DNA of 64,000 bases from Corynebacterium sp. CNCTC7651. GTDB lineage: Bacteria > Actinomycetota > Actinomycetes > Mycobacteriales > Mycobacteriaceae. The stretch lies in NCBI RefSeq assembly GCF_021496665.1, contig NZ_CP071246.1, forward strand, positions 62,001 to 126,000. The letters are read 5' to 3'. Positions within the stretch are counted from its first letter, which is position 1; each line of letters opens with the position of its first letter. This document shows positions 34,973 through 43,556 of the stretch, in pieces. The position numbers and the translations under genes are program-made. The notes under the pieces are model-generated. The model had not been told where the DNA came from and ran no database searches. It saw only the letters and a list, made by a program, of their open reading frames with translations.

Positions 34973-35599
34973 CTACACGGCAGAGATGCCGCGGCGCACG
35001 TCGTACCACTCAAACAGTTTGGCTTGGGCGCGCTGGATCAAGAAGCCCACGAAAGAACCCAGCAGCAGGCCGGCGGCCATGCCCAGCAGCGGGAACTGTG
35101 AAAGCAGGGATCCGCCGATGTATCCCAGGCCCACGCCGAGGACGGCCCAGATGATGACACCGATGGTGTCGTAGATAAAGAACGCGAACCAGTTGTAGCG
35201 CACTGAGCCGAGAACAATGGTTGCCACCCAGCGGGCCCACGGGATGAAGCGAGCAACCAGGACGGTGATGCCGGCGCCGCGTTTCATGTTGCGGCGCACC
35301 CAGCTAATCGCCTGGCCGGCCTTGGATTCCGGGTCGAGGCGGTTAACCACGCCAATGAGGCGCCCGCCGAAAGCGAAGCAGAGGTTGTCGCCGATTATGC
35401 CGCCGATGATTGCCGCGATCATGACACCGCGGATGCTGGGTACCCCTTGGGACGCGGCGAATGCGCCGGAGAGGTTGAGCACGGTCTCGCTGGGGATGAA
35501 CGGGATCAACGCATCGCCCACGATCAGCAAGCTGACCAGCGGGTAAAAGACCGGCATCGCCATGAGTTCGTGCAGGAACCCAATCAGGCTATCCACCAT
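34973..35599 (-). CDS. DedA family membrane protein
   Basis: 208 residues from ATG 35599, preceded by AGGAGGTGG. SNARE-associated/DedA fold: PFIPSETVLNLSGAFAA, the Gly-rich GGIIGDNLCFAFGG, and the signature arginine segment ARFIPWARWVATIVLG. About five membrane segments. DedA proteins recycle undecaprenyl phosphate or other lipids across the membrane and influence proton gradient and envelope integrity. Divergent from topA. Confidence 0.9.
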   Translation of the reverse strand: MVDSLIGFLHELMAMPVFYPLVSLLIVGDALIPFIPSETVLNLSGAFAASQGVPSIRGVMIAAIIGGIIGDNLCFAFGGRLIGVVNRLDPESKAGQAISWVRRNMKRGAGITVLVARFIPWARWVATIVLGSVRYNWFAFFIYDTIGVIIWAVLGVGLGYIGGSLLSQFPLLGMAAGLLLGSFVGFLIQRAQAKLFEWYDVRRGISAV

Positions 35600-35731
35600 T
35601 TGTGGGCCACCTCCTTGCACATCACTCACGCGAGTGTAGTCCCCCCGAGAATGCGGGTTGGGGGAGTCACCATAAGTTCCGTATTAAATATGTCTGCTAC
35701 AAATAAGTGAGTTTTCGGGTTGTGAAGTGAG

Positions 35732-38653
35732 GTGTCACCCAGCGTGGCTGCAAACGGCAAGGCCAACGGCAAGACGCTTGTTATCGTCGAGTCCGCAACG
35801 AAGGCCAAGAAGATCCAGAAGTACCTGGGCGATGACTACATCGTTGAGGCCTCTGTGGGCCACATCCGCGATCTTCCCGGCCGTGCGGCGGACATCCCGG
35901 CCAAGTACAAGAATGAGCCGTGGGCGAAACTGGGCGTGAACCCGGAAGATGCGTTCACCCCTATCTACGTGGTCAGCCCGGACAAGAAGAAGAAGGTCGC
36001 GGACCTGAAGGCGAAGCTGAAGCAGTCGGACAAGCTGCTCCTGGCCACGGACCCGGACCGCGAGGGCGAGGCCATCGCTTGGCACCTGCTGGAAACGCTC
36101 AAGCCCACCGTGCCGGTGGAGCGCATGGTGTTCAACGAGATCACGGAGTCCGCGATCCGCGAAGCCGCGGAGAACACCCGCGAGCTGGACATGGACTTAG
36201 TGGATGCGCAGGAAACGCGCCGTATCCTAGACCGTCTCTACGGCTACGAGGTCTCCCCGGTGCTGTGGAAGAAGGTCATGCCGCGCCTGTCCGCCGGCCG
36301 CGTGCAGTCTGTGGCCACACGCGTGATCGTGGAGCGCGAGCGCGAGCGCATGGCGTTCATCGCCGCGGAGTACTGGGACCTCACCGCCACCGTGCGCCCG
36401 CAGGCGGGCGAGAAGACGGAGTTCGAAGCAAAACTCACCGCGCTCGACGGCACCCGGGTTGCGCAGGGGCGCGACTTCGATGACCGGGGTCGGGTGAAGG
36501 CTGGGGATGTTGTGATCGTCGATAAGCAGCGGGCCCAGGCGCTGGCCGCGGACCTGGACGGTGCGGATTTCGCGGTCACTTCGGTGGAGGAGAAGCCGTA
36601 CACGCGCAGGCCGTACGCGCCGTTCATGACGTCGACGCTGCAGCAGGAGGCGGGGCGCAAGCTGCACTTCACGTCCGCGCGCACGATGCGCATCGCGCAG
36701 CGGTTGTACGAAAACGGCCACATTACGTACATGCGAACGGACTCGACGGCGCTGTCCAAGCAGGGCCTAGACGCAGCAAGATCTGCTGCAACGGAGCTGT
36801 ACGGCGCGAACTACGTGTCCAAGTCCCCGCGCGTGTACGCCCGCAAAGTGAAGAACTCGCAAGAGGCGCACGAGGCGATTCGCCCGGCTGGCGAGCGTTT
36901 TGCCACCCCGGGCCAGCTGGCGGGGTCGCTGGATGCGGAGGAGTTCAAGCTCTACGAGCTGATCTGGCAGCGCACCGTGGCCAGCCAGATGGAGGACGCA
37001 CGCGGAAACTCCACCAAGGTGACGCTCCAGGCAACCGCCAGCGGGCAAAACGGCAGCGAGACCGCAGAATTCGCCGCCACCGGCCGCACCATCACGTTCC
37101 CGGGCTGGCTGCGCGCCTACTCGGACACGCAGGATAAGGAGACGCACCTGCCGCAGGTGGCGGAGGGCGACGTGCTGGACGCCGCCAAGGTCACGGCGGA
37201 CGGCCACACCACCAACCCGCCGGCGCGCTACACCGAGGCCAGCTTGGTGAAGAAGATGGAGGACCTGGGCATCGGCCGCCCGTCCACATACGCCAGCATC
37301 ATCAAGACCATCCAGGACCGCGGCTACGTGGTCACTCGCGGCAACGCGCTCGTGCCCACGTGGGTGGCGTTTAGCGTGGTTGGCCTCATGGAGAACAACT
37401 TCGACGCGTTGGTGGACTATGACTTCACGTCTTCAATGGAGGACGAGTTGGATGAGATCGCCCACGGCAACGAGGACCGCACGCAGTGGCTCACCAGCTT
37501 CTACTTCGGCGACGCCGAGGCGAATGATTCCATGGCGGAGGCCGTGGCGCGCCGCGGCGGTCTGAAGCACCTCATCGAGGCGAATCTGGAGAACATTGAC
37601 GCGCGCGAGGCGAACTCGCTCAAGCTTTTCGACGATTCTCAAGACCGCCCCGTCCACGTTCGCGTGGGCCGCTACGGTCCCTACATCGAGCGCCAGGTGG
37701 GCGTGACCGCAGATGGAGAGCCGGAGTACCAGCGCGCCAACCTGCCCGAATCCGCCACACCGGACGAAATCACCCTGGACATGGCGGAGAAGCTCTTTGC
37801 CACCCCGCAGTCCGGCCGAGAGCTAGGCGTGAACCCGGCAAACGGCCGCGCCGTGGTGGCCAAGGAGGGCAGGTACGGCCCCTACGTCACGGAGCTCGTG
37901 CGTGACGACGAAAGAACGCGCGCCGAGGCGCGCGCCGAAGACGTGGTTGCCCAAGAGCGCGCAGCCGAGGATGCGCAACGCGCCGAGGAAGGCAAGCGCA
38001 AGAAGAACTGGGACACCAAGACCGCTCAGGCGCAGAAGGAAAAGCGCATCGAAGCGCTAGTGGAGGAGCAGCTGAAGCCCGCCACCGCGTCCCTGTTCCA
38101 GTCGATGGACCCGGCGAGCGTGACGCTGGAGGAGGCGCTCCAGCTGCTCTCCCTGCCGCGCGAGGTTGGTGTGGACCCGGCGGACGGCGAAGTGATCACC
38201 GCCCAGAACGGCCGCTACGGCCCGTACCTGAAGAAGGGTACGGACTCTCGCTCCCTGTCCAGCGAGGACCAGATCTTCAGCGTGACGCTGGAGGAGGCCC
38301 GCCGCATCTACGCAGAGCCCAAACGCCGCGGCCGCGCCGCCGCCCGCCCTCCGCTGAAGATGCTTGGGGATAACGACGTTTCCGGCAAGCCCATGAGCAT
38401 CAAGGAAGGCCGCTTCGGCGCTTACGTCACCGACGGCGAGACCAACGCGTCTTTGCAGCGCGGCGATACCCCGGAGACCATGACGGATGCCCGCGCCAAC
38501 GAGCTGCTCTCCGCCCGCCGCGCCCGCGAAGCCGAGGATGGCCCGAAGAAGGCCACCAAGAAGGCTGCGAAGCGCACCGCGAAGAAGGCGACCAAGAAGA
38601 CCGCGAAACGCACGGCGAAGAAGACGGCCAAGAAGGCCGCGAAGAAGAGCTAA
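35732..38653 (+). CDS. topA: DNA topoisomerase I
   Basis: 973 residues, typical for actinobacterial TopA. Toprim domain (LVIVESATKAKKI; TDPDREGEAIAWH with the metal-binding DxDxxE), catalytic Tyr in GHITYMRTDST (about residue 333), and HEAIRPA. The C-terminal domain consists of several TopoI_C repeats (each with GRYGPY) instead of zinc fingers, and ends in a Lys/Arg-rich tail (KKAAKRTAKKATKK) that binds DNA for processivity. Relaxes negative supercoils. GTG start at 35732; GTG 35744 is an alternative. Confidence 0.96.
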   Translation: MSPSVAANGKANGKTLVIVESATKAKKIQKYLGDDYIVEASVGHIRDLPGRAADIPAKYKNEPWAKLGVNPEDAFTPIYVVSPDKKKKVADLKAKLKQSDKLLLATDPDREGEAIAWHLLETLKPTVPVERMVFNEITESAIREAAENTRELDMDLVDAQETRRILDRLYGYEVSPVLWKKVMPRLSAGRVQSVATRVIVERERERMAFIAAEYWDLTATVRPQAGEKTEFEAKLTALDGTRVAQGRDFDDRGRVKAGDVVIVDKQRAQALAADLDGADFAVTSVEEKPYTRRPYAPFMTSTLQQEAGRKLHFTSARTMRIAQRLYENGHITYMRTDSTALSKQGLDAARSAATELYGANYVSKSPRVYARKVKNSQEAHEAIRPAGERFATPGQLAGSLDAEEFKLYELIWQRTVASQMEDARGNSTKVTLQATASGQNGSETAEFAATGRTITFPGWLRAYSDTQDKETHLPQVAEGDVLDAAKVTADGHTTNPPARYTEASLVKKMEDLGIGRPSTYASIIKTIQDRGYVVTRGNALVPTWVAFSVVGLMENNFDALVDYDFTSSMEDELDEIAHGNEDRTQWLTSFYFGDAEANDSMAEAVARRGGLKHLIEANLENIDAREANSLKLFDDSQDRPVHVRVGRYGPYIERQVGVTADGEPEYQRANLPESATPDEITLDMAEKLFATPQSGRELGVNPANGRAVVAKEGRYGPYVTELVRDDERTRAEARAEDVVAQERAAEDAQRAEEGKRKKNWDTKTAQAQKEKRIEALVEEQLKPATASLFQSMDPASVTLEEALQLLSLPREVGVDPADGEVITAQNGRYGPYLKKGTDSRSLSSEDQIFSVTLEEARRIYAEPKRRGRAAARPPLKMLGDNDVSGKPMSIKEGRFGAYVTDGETNASLQRGDTPETMTDARANELLSARRAREAEDGPKKATKKAAKRTAKKATKKTAKRTAKKTAKKAAKKS

Positions 38654-38703
38654 GGGCGAGGTGCCCTGGCCCGACACCTGCCGTGGCCAGCGCGGCCGCG
38701 GCG

Positions 38704-40230
38704 CTAGGAGCGGTCCGCCATGGTGGAGCGCACCGGGCGGGCAAGCTGCGTCATCTTGTTGCGGCCGCGCAGCTCCACGGACTTCATCAGAGTCCAACGC
38801 TGCTGCTCCACCTCGTTGGCGCTGCGCAGCGTCGCGGCGTTGGTGAGCACCTTGCCGGGGGTGTCCTTCGCCAGCTCCGTCAGGCGCGCGGCGGCGTTCA
38901 CAGCGTCGCCGATCACGGTGTATTCAAAGCGGTCCGAACCGCCGATGTGGCCAGCCACCACATGGCCGGCAGCCACGCCGATGCCAGCTTGCAATTCCAG
39001 GCCCGCGAGATCGTCGTTGAGCTCGCGTGCGGCTTGGAGGGCGTGCGAGGAAGCGTCGTGAAGCGAAACGGGAGCCCCGAAGACGGCGAGCGCGGCGTCG
39101 CCCTGGAACTTGTTAATCACGCCCTTGTTGCGGTGCACCACCTCGACCACAATCTCGAAGAACTTGTTCAGCTCCTCCACGACCTCTTCCGGCGTGTGGT
39201 GGACGGCGAAGGTGGTGGAGCCGATGACATCGATGAACAGCACCGCGACGCGGCGGTCCTCGCCGCCCAGCTCCGGCTTTTCTTCCAGCGCCTTCGCGGC
39301 GACCTCGGTGCCCACGTAGCGGCCGAAGATGTCGCGGACGCGCTGGCGCTCGTTCAAGCCGCGCATCATCTCGTTGAAGCCGGCTTGGAGGACGCCGATC
39401 TCGGAACCGTCGTAAATATCCACCTGCGTGTTCGCCTCGCCGCGGCGGACCCGGTTGATCGCGTCCTGCAGCTCCTTGATCGGGTCCACCACGCTCATGA
39501 TCACAAACGCGGTGCCCACCAAGCCGGTGACCAGCGCCGCGATGGTAAGCGCGAAGACAGCGGGCAGGAGCTCGCCTGGTGTGTCGGTGAAGAAGCCGCG
39601 CCGCTGCGCGTCAAAAAGCAGAAGCACCCCGATCATCGGCACCGCGGAGGTGGTGAACCACGTCATGTACAGGCGGTGCTTGATCGGCGGCTCCAGCGTC
39701 GAATCCTCGAAGCGGCGCGCGAGTGCGGATGCCGCGATGGGGCGCACAAGGCGCTCCGCCTGCAGGTAGGTCAGCACCGCCACCACGAAGCACGCCAGCG
39801 ACGTGGACACGCCAATGGCCAGGGCCAGCGGGCCCGAAATCTGCGCCGCCGCGATGGTGATGATGGCGATGCCAATCGCCCACACCCCAACCACAATCAC
39901 CGTCTGCAGCACCGGCAGGCGGAGCACCAGGGTGCGCACCATGTTCGGGTCATGATCATCCGGGCGCAGCTGCCACTCCAGCACCGGCCGGAACAGCAGT
40001 GCGGTAACCACCACCCCAACAACCACAGCCAGGATCACGTACACAAGGCCGATGGTGCCCAAGCCAAGGTGGTTCAGGCTGAGCTCCGCAACCTCCGGCA
40101 TGGGGATGAGGTAGCGCACGAACAGCATGATCAGCACCGCGCCCAGCACGTTGGTGCCCAGCACGGTCGCTGCGTAGAGGGGCCACGACGTGCCCCCCAA
40201 CCACCGCAAGCCGCGCCAGAGTCGTTCCAT
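38704..40230 (-). CDS. cyaB: Membrane class III adenylate cyclase
   Basis: 508 residues. Six hydrophobic segments in the first 270 residues, a HAMP domain (SVVDPIKELQDAINRVRRGE, about 268-320) and a cytoplasmic class III cyclase domain. Metal-binding Asp are in VLFIDVIGSTTF and FQGDAALAVFG, with RFEYTVIGDAVNAAARL downstream. Makes cAMP, the ligand of GlxR encoded 17 kb away. Position beside topA and holB fits C. glutamicum cyaB and Rv3645. How the membrane domain senses signals is unknown. Confidence 0.92.
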   Translation of the reverse strand: MERLWRGLRWLGGTSWPLYAATVLGTNVLGAVLIMLFVRYLIPMPEVAELSLNHLGLGTIGLVYVILAVVVGVVVTALLFRPVLEWQLRPDDHDPNMVRTLVLRLPVLQTVIVVGVWAIGIAIITIAAAQISGPLALAIGVSTSLACFVVAVLTYLQAERLVRPIAASALARRFEDSTLEPPIKHRLYMTWFTTSAVPMIGVLLLFDAQRRGFFTDTPGELLPAVFALTIAALVTGLVGTAFVIMSVVDPIKELQDAINRVRRGEANTQVDIYDGSEIGVLQAGFNEMMRGLNERQRVRDIFGRYVGTEVAAKALEEKPELGGEDRRVAVLFIDVIGSTTFAVHHTPEEVVEELNKFFEIVVEVVHRNKGVINKFQGDAALAVFGAPVSLHDASSHALQAARELNDDLAGLELQAGIGVAAGHVVAGHIGGSDRFEYTVIGDAVNAAARLTELAKDTPGKVLTNAATLRSANEVEQQRWTLMKSVELRGRNKMTQLARPVRSTMADRS

Positions 40231-40289
40231 GGTGTATCACCTTAGCGCCGAACGGGTGCGCCAGCGATGACCGAGTAGGCTTGGGCGCT

Positions 40290-41588
40290 GTGACTAACCG
40301 CAGCGTGAGCGAGCGTCTCGCCGACACCCCAAAGGTCCGCGACACCATCCTCGCCGCCGCTGCCGCCGCGCGTGGCCTCGAAGGCACCGATCCGCGCGCG
40401 CTTGCACACTCCTGGCTGTTCACCGGCCCGCCCGGTTCCGGCCGCTCCAACGCTGCGCTGGCCTTCGCCGCCGCGCTAGTGTGCACCGATCCGGCCGAGA
40501 TCGGCTGCGGCCGCTGCAAGGGTTGCCGCGACGCGCTCGCGGGCCAGCACACCGATCTTGTGCACGTCGTGCCCAAGGAGCTGACCATCGCGGCGAAGTT
40601 CGTCCGCCAAGAAATCGTGGCTAAGGCTGCACGCTTGCCGACGATCGCTTCCCACCGCATTGTCATCATCGAAAACGCCGATCGCTTGACCGAGGAAGCC
40701 GCTGATGCGCTGCTGAAGACCGTGGAGGAGCCGCCGGAGGGCACCGTGATCGTGCTCTGTGCGCCGTCGACGGACCCGGAGGACATCTCCCAGACGTTGA
40801 AATCGCGCTGCCGGCACCTCTACATTCCCTCCCCGTCGGAGGAAGAGGTGGTGCGCATCCTCATGGAAGAAGAGGGGGCGTCCGAGTCCAACGCCCGGCT
40901 GGCGGCGGCTACGTCGTTGCGGCATTTGGGGCGTGCCCGGAAGCTGGTGCACTCCGAGGCCATCCAGGCGCGCCGGGCCAACAGCATCAACCTGGCGGAG
41001 CTGGTGTTCTTCGGCTCCCAGGCTTTCCAAGCCGTGGCGACGCTGGTGAAAGCGACGGAGAAGGAAGCTGTGGAGGATCACGCCGAGGCCGATGCCGCAG
41101 AGCGTGAGAAGCTCGAGCGCGCCTTCGGCGTCGGCGCCAAGGGCAAGGGTGCCGCCAAGGCGACGTCCGGCGCTGCGACCGCGTTGAAGGAACTCGAGGC
41201 GCAGCAGAAAGCGCGCGGCACCCGCCGCAAGCGCGACGTGTTCGACCTCGTCCTGGTGGACCTTGCAGGCATCTACCGCGATGCGTTGGTGATCCAGTCC
41301 GGCGCTGGGGCTAGTGGGGCTGGGGCTAGCGGGGCTGGGGCTGGGACTGGTGGCGAGGGTGGCTCCGCGAGCACAGTCGCAGGGCCGAGCGGCCCGACGG
41401 TGCCTTTGACCCATCCGGACTTCGAGGGCCTCGCCCGCGAGCTCGCCGATCGCGTTGATCAAGCCGGCCTGGTGGCCTGCCAGGATGCAATCACCCAATG
41501 CCGGGAGCGCCTCCACCAGCAGGTTGCCCCGCTGGTGGCGTTCAACGGCATGGTTGGCCACCTGCGCCGCGCCTGCAAGGTGGATTAG
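40290..41588 (+). CDS. holB: DNA polymerase III subunit delta-prime
   Basis: 432 residues from GTG 40290; TAGGCT, a minus-10-like hexamer, ends 9 bases upstream, so the mRNA may be leaderless. Clamp-loader AAA+ protein with the degenerate P-loop FTGPPGSGRSNAA, a four-Cys zinc module (CTDPAEIGCGRCKGC), ENADRLTEEAADALLK and the sensor region LKSRCRH. A Gly/Ala/Ser-rich low-complexity insert (about residues 335-358, GAGASGAGASGAGAG), encoded by a short GGGGCTGGGGCTAG-type DNA repeat, separates the last helices and is unusual. Confidence 0.92.
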   Translation: MTNRSVSERLADTPKVRDTILAAAAAARGLEGTDPRALAHSWLFTGPPGSGRSNAALAFAAALVCTDPAEIGCGRCKGCRDALAGQHTDLVHVVPKELTIAAKFVRQEIVAKAARLPTIASHRIVIIENADRLTEEAADALLKTVEEPPEGTVIVLCAPSTDPEDISQTLKSRCRHLYIPSPSEEEVVRILMEEEGASESNARLAAATSLRHLGRARKLVHSEAIQARRANSINLAELVFFGSQAFQAVATLVKATEKEAVEDHAEADAAEREKLERAFGVGAKGKGAAKATSGAATALKELEAQQKARGTRRKRDVFDLVLVDLAGIYRDALVIQSGAGASGAGASGAGAGTGGEGGSASTVAGPSGPTVPLTHPDFEGLARELADRVDQAGLVACQDAITQCRERLHQQVAPLVAFNGMVGHLRRACKVD

Positions 41589-41718
41589 CTGCCCGGCGGC
41601 GCTGGGGCGGTGATGCGCTGCGGTCTGCCTATCTCGCGGGTCTGCAGCCTGCGGTTTTTCCCTGCGCCCGCGCTGGGTTAAGCTATTGCATCGGTACGCT
41701 CGCTTTCGCGTGCGGCCG

Positions 41719-41794
41719 GCCACCTTAGCTCAGTCGGCAGAGCATCTCACTCGTAATGAGAAGGTCGCGAGTTCGATTCTCGCAGGTGGCTCCA
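41719..41794 (+). tRNA. tRNA-Thr (anticodon CGT)
   Basis: 76 nt including CCA. The acceptor stem GCCACCT pairs with AGGTGGC, the anticodon arm is TCTCA-CTCGTAA-TGAGA with CGT at 34-36, and the T-arm has GAGTTCGATTCTC. The last 15 bases plus TT are repeated at 43328, downstream of the insertion sequence that follows this gene. Confidence 0.96.
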
Positions 41795-41892
41795 TTGTCA
41801 TCAGTCGCGACATGCTTGACATGTGAGTCGCGACATGGTGGACAAACCGGCGCTCTGGTTTTTGGTTTTCCAGGGTGCCGGTTTTGTTGTTT

Positions 41893-43080
41893 TTAGGTCA
41901 GGGGTGGTTGGCCGTGTTTCCAATATGGTTTTTGGTAGTTGCGGGATGTGTCGATGTAGTGCTCGGTGATGATCTCGCCGGTTTCTTTCAGTGATGTGGT
42001 GATGTGGTTGTCGGTGATGACCATGAGGACGGGTTCGCCGGCGTATTTGCGGCTGATGCCGAGTTGGTAGAGTTTGCCGGCGTAGCGGACGGTGACTTTG
42101 CCGCCTGGGGTGACGATGTCGTTTCTGATTCGCCATTCTTCTTTGGGGTTGTCGTTGGGTTCGGCTTTCGGGCCGGTGGTGTAGGCCTGTTCGGGGGTTT
42201 TTCTGCCGAGTGCTCGGTGGGGGCGGGTGGTGTTGTAGTAGTCGGCGAATTCATCGAGGTAGCGCTGGAGTTGGGGCAGGGTTTCAGCTGGGGGTTTGGC
42301 GGCTATCCATTTTTTGAGGGTTTGGTGGAAGCGTTCGATTTTGCCTTGGGTTTGGGGGTGTCCTGGGCGGCCGTTTTTCTGCTGTATGCGGTGGTGGTTG
42401 AGGGTTTTTTCGAAGGCGTTGCGCCCTCCTTTGGCTCCGGCTAGGCGGGCGGTGAAGACGAGGCCGTTGTCGGTGAGGGTGGATGCTGGTGGACCGTAGA
42501 TGGTGATGAGGCGCTCGAGTTCGGCGGCGACGGCGGTGCCCGTGAAGGCGTGTTTGGCGGTGATGGATAGCAGGTAGCGGGAGTGGTCGTCGAGGAAGTC
42601 GAGGACTTCGATGCGGGTGCCGTCGATGAGGTAGAGGTGGGTGATGTCTGCTTGCCAGCATTCGTTGGGCATGGCGGCTTCGAATCTGATGTAGGCGCTG
42701 CGCGGTTTCTTCTTCGGTTGCGGTGTGACGAGGCCGGCGTCGGTGAGGATGCGGCGGATCGTGGATGTGGACGGCACTCGCATTCCTTGCTGCTCGAGGT
42801 GAAAGGCGATGGTGTCGGGGCCTGCGTCTAGGCCGGATTTCACCAGCTCTTTGCGCATGTCGATGATGTGGTTGCGCAGCGTTTTCGGCACTGCTTGTGG
42901 GTGGGTGTGCGGGGCGCGGGTTTTAGGCGCAATCGCCTCGGGCCCGCCAGCGTCGTACTTGTACAGGATTTGGTAGACGCGCTGGCGGGAGATGCCGAAT
43001 CGTGCGGCGACTTTAGCGACGGGTTCGCCTTGGTCGCGCACGGCTTTGACGATGGCGAGGTTGCGGTTGGGGCTGTTCAT
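41893..43080 (-). CDS. IS481-family transposase
   Basis: 395 residues from ATG 43080. N-terminal helix-turn-helix (EPVAKVAARFGISRQRVYQI), a second HTH (STIRRILTDAGL), then the rve core with Asp in CWQADITHLYL, Asp in STLTDNGLVF and Glu in TQGKIERFHQTLKKW, followed by the YNTTRPHRALG motif typical of IS481/IS3 enzymes. It looks complete and potentially active. A longer open frame up to 43170 has no support. Confidence 0.92.
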   Translation of the reverse strand: MNSPNRNLAIVKAVRDQGEPVAKVAARFGISRQRVYQILYKYDAGGPEAIAPKTRAPHTHPQAVPKTLRNHIIDMRKELVKSGLDAGPDTIAFHLEQQGMRVPSTSTIRRILTDAGLVTPQPKKKPRSAYIRFEAAMPNECWQADITHLYLIDGTRIEVLDFLDDHSRYLLSITAKHAFTGTAVAAELERLITIYGPPASTLTDNGLVFTARLAGAKGGRNAFEKTLNHHRIQQKNGRPGHPQTQGKIERFHQTLKKWIAAKPPAETLPQLQRYLDEFADYYNTTRPHRALGRKTPEQAYTTGPKAEPNDNPKEEWRIRNDIVTPGGKVTVRYAGKLYQLGISRKYAGEPVLMVITDNHITTSLKETGEIITEHYIDTSRNYQKPYWKHGQPPLT

Positions 43081-43183
43081 TGGCCAACGATGGCGCGGCG
43101 GATCTGTCTTCCTGCCGCGCCACGCCCACCCGGGCCAGAGGGTGTCTGGGTGTTTGTGTGCGGGGCCCAAATGCGGACGGCAG

Positions 43184-43314
43184 TGTCAAGTATGTCCCGA
43201 CTCACCTGTCAACCATCACCCGTCGAAGCGAGGCAGGCCTAAGTGTCAAGGATGTCCCGGCTCACCTGTCAAGCATCACAACCATCGCCGCAGGCACACC
43301 GTGTCAAATATGTC
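43184..43314. repeat. Three iterated IS-end motifs
   Basis: TGTCAAGTATGTC (43184), TGTCAAGGATGTC (43244) and TGTCAAATATGTC (43302) lie 60 and 58 bases apart in the same orientation; the first two are each followed by CTCACCTGTCAA-NN-ATCAC. They are either multiple transposase-binding sites in the right end or scars of successive insertions. Confidence 0.7.
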
Positions 43315-43327
43315 GTGAACCCAGACA

Positions 43328-43344
43328 TCGCAGGTGGCTCCATT
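43328..43344 (+). repeat. 17-bp copy of the tRNA-Thr 3' end
   Basis: TCGCAGGTGGCTCCATT repeats 41780-41796 exactly. It is the right-hand copy of the duplication flanking the IS481-type element, and the original sequence downstream of the tRNA (TTTTCGCCCCG) resumes after it. Confidence 0.9.
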
Positions 43345-43349
43345 TTTTC

Positions 43350-43388
43350 GCCCCGTCGCGGCCATATTGGTGCCTGCGGCGGGGCTTT
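43350..43388 (+). terminator. Displaced tRNA-Thr terminator
   Basis: GCCCCGTCGC and GCGGCGGGGC form a 10-bp stem with one mismatch followed by TTT. Right after the duplicated tRNA end, it is the natural terminator of tRNA-Thr now separated from it by the insertion. Confidence 0.65.
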
Positions 43389-43473
43389 GTCGTCGCCGTG
43401 GCGGTTCGCGACCCACTTGTGCACAACGCTTCCTCCTCCGCCGTCACGCTCTGTGGCCCGGCCCGGAACGATC

Positions 43474-43490
43474 TGACAAACTCGTTCCGG
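43474..43490 (+). repeat. 17-bp direct repeat, left copy
   Basis: TGACAAACTCGTTCCGG here and again at 45528-45544, flanking the two-gene insertion sequence. The left copy also forms an inverted repeat with CCGGAACG at 43463-43470. It may be a duplicated target or a structural hallmark of the element. Confidence 0.75.
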
Positions 43491-43556
43491 ATGGCCCACG
43501 TTTCCGCAGGTCACATTTTCGGACGCTTTGTGTCAAGTGGTTGTGAACCGTTTTTG

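Larger units (their letters stand above)
41797..43327 (-). mobile_element. IS481-family element inserted at the tRNA-Thr 3' end
   Basis: 1531 bp between two copies of a 17-bp sequence that is the tRNA-Thr 3' end. The ends carry inverted copies of GACATNNTTGACA (41809 on the left; TGTCAANNATGTC copies ending at 43314 on the right). One transposase gene on the minus strand. The insertion leaves the tRNA complete and regenerates its 3' end, but moves its terminator 1.5 kb away. Confidence 0.82.

Noticed and set aside
38683-40245. 520-residue plus-strand frame opposite the adenylate cyclase
   Set aside because: His/Arg/Gln-rich antisense translation without family features; the cyclase on the other strand has all catalytic motifs.
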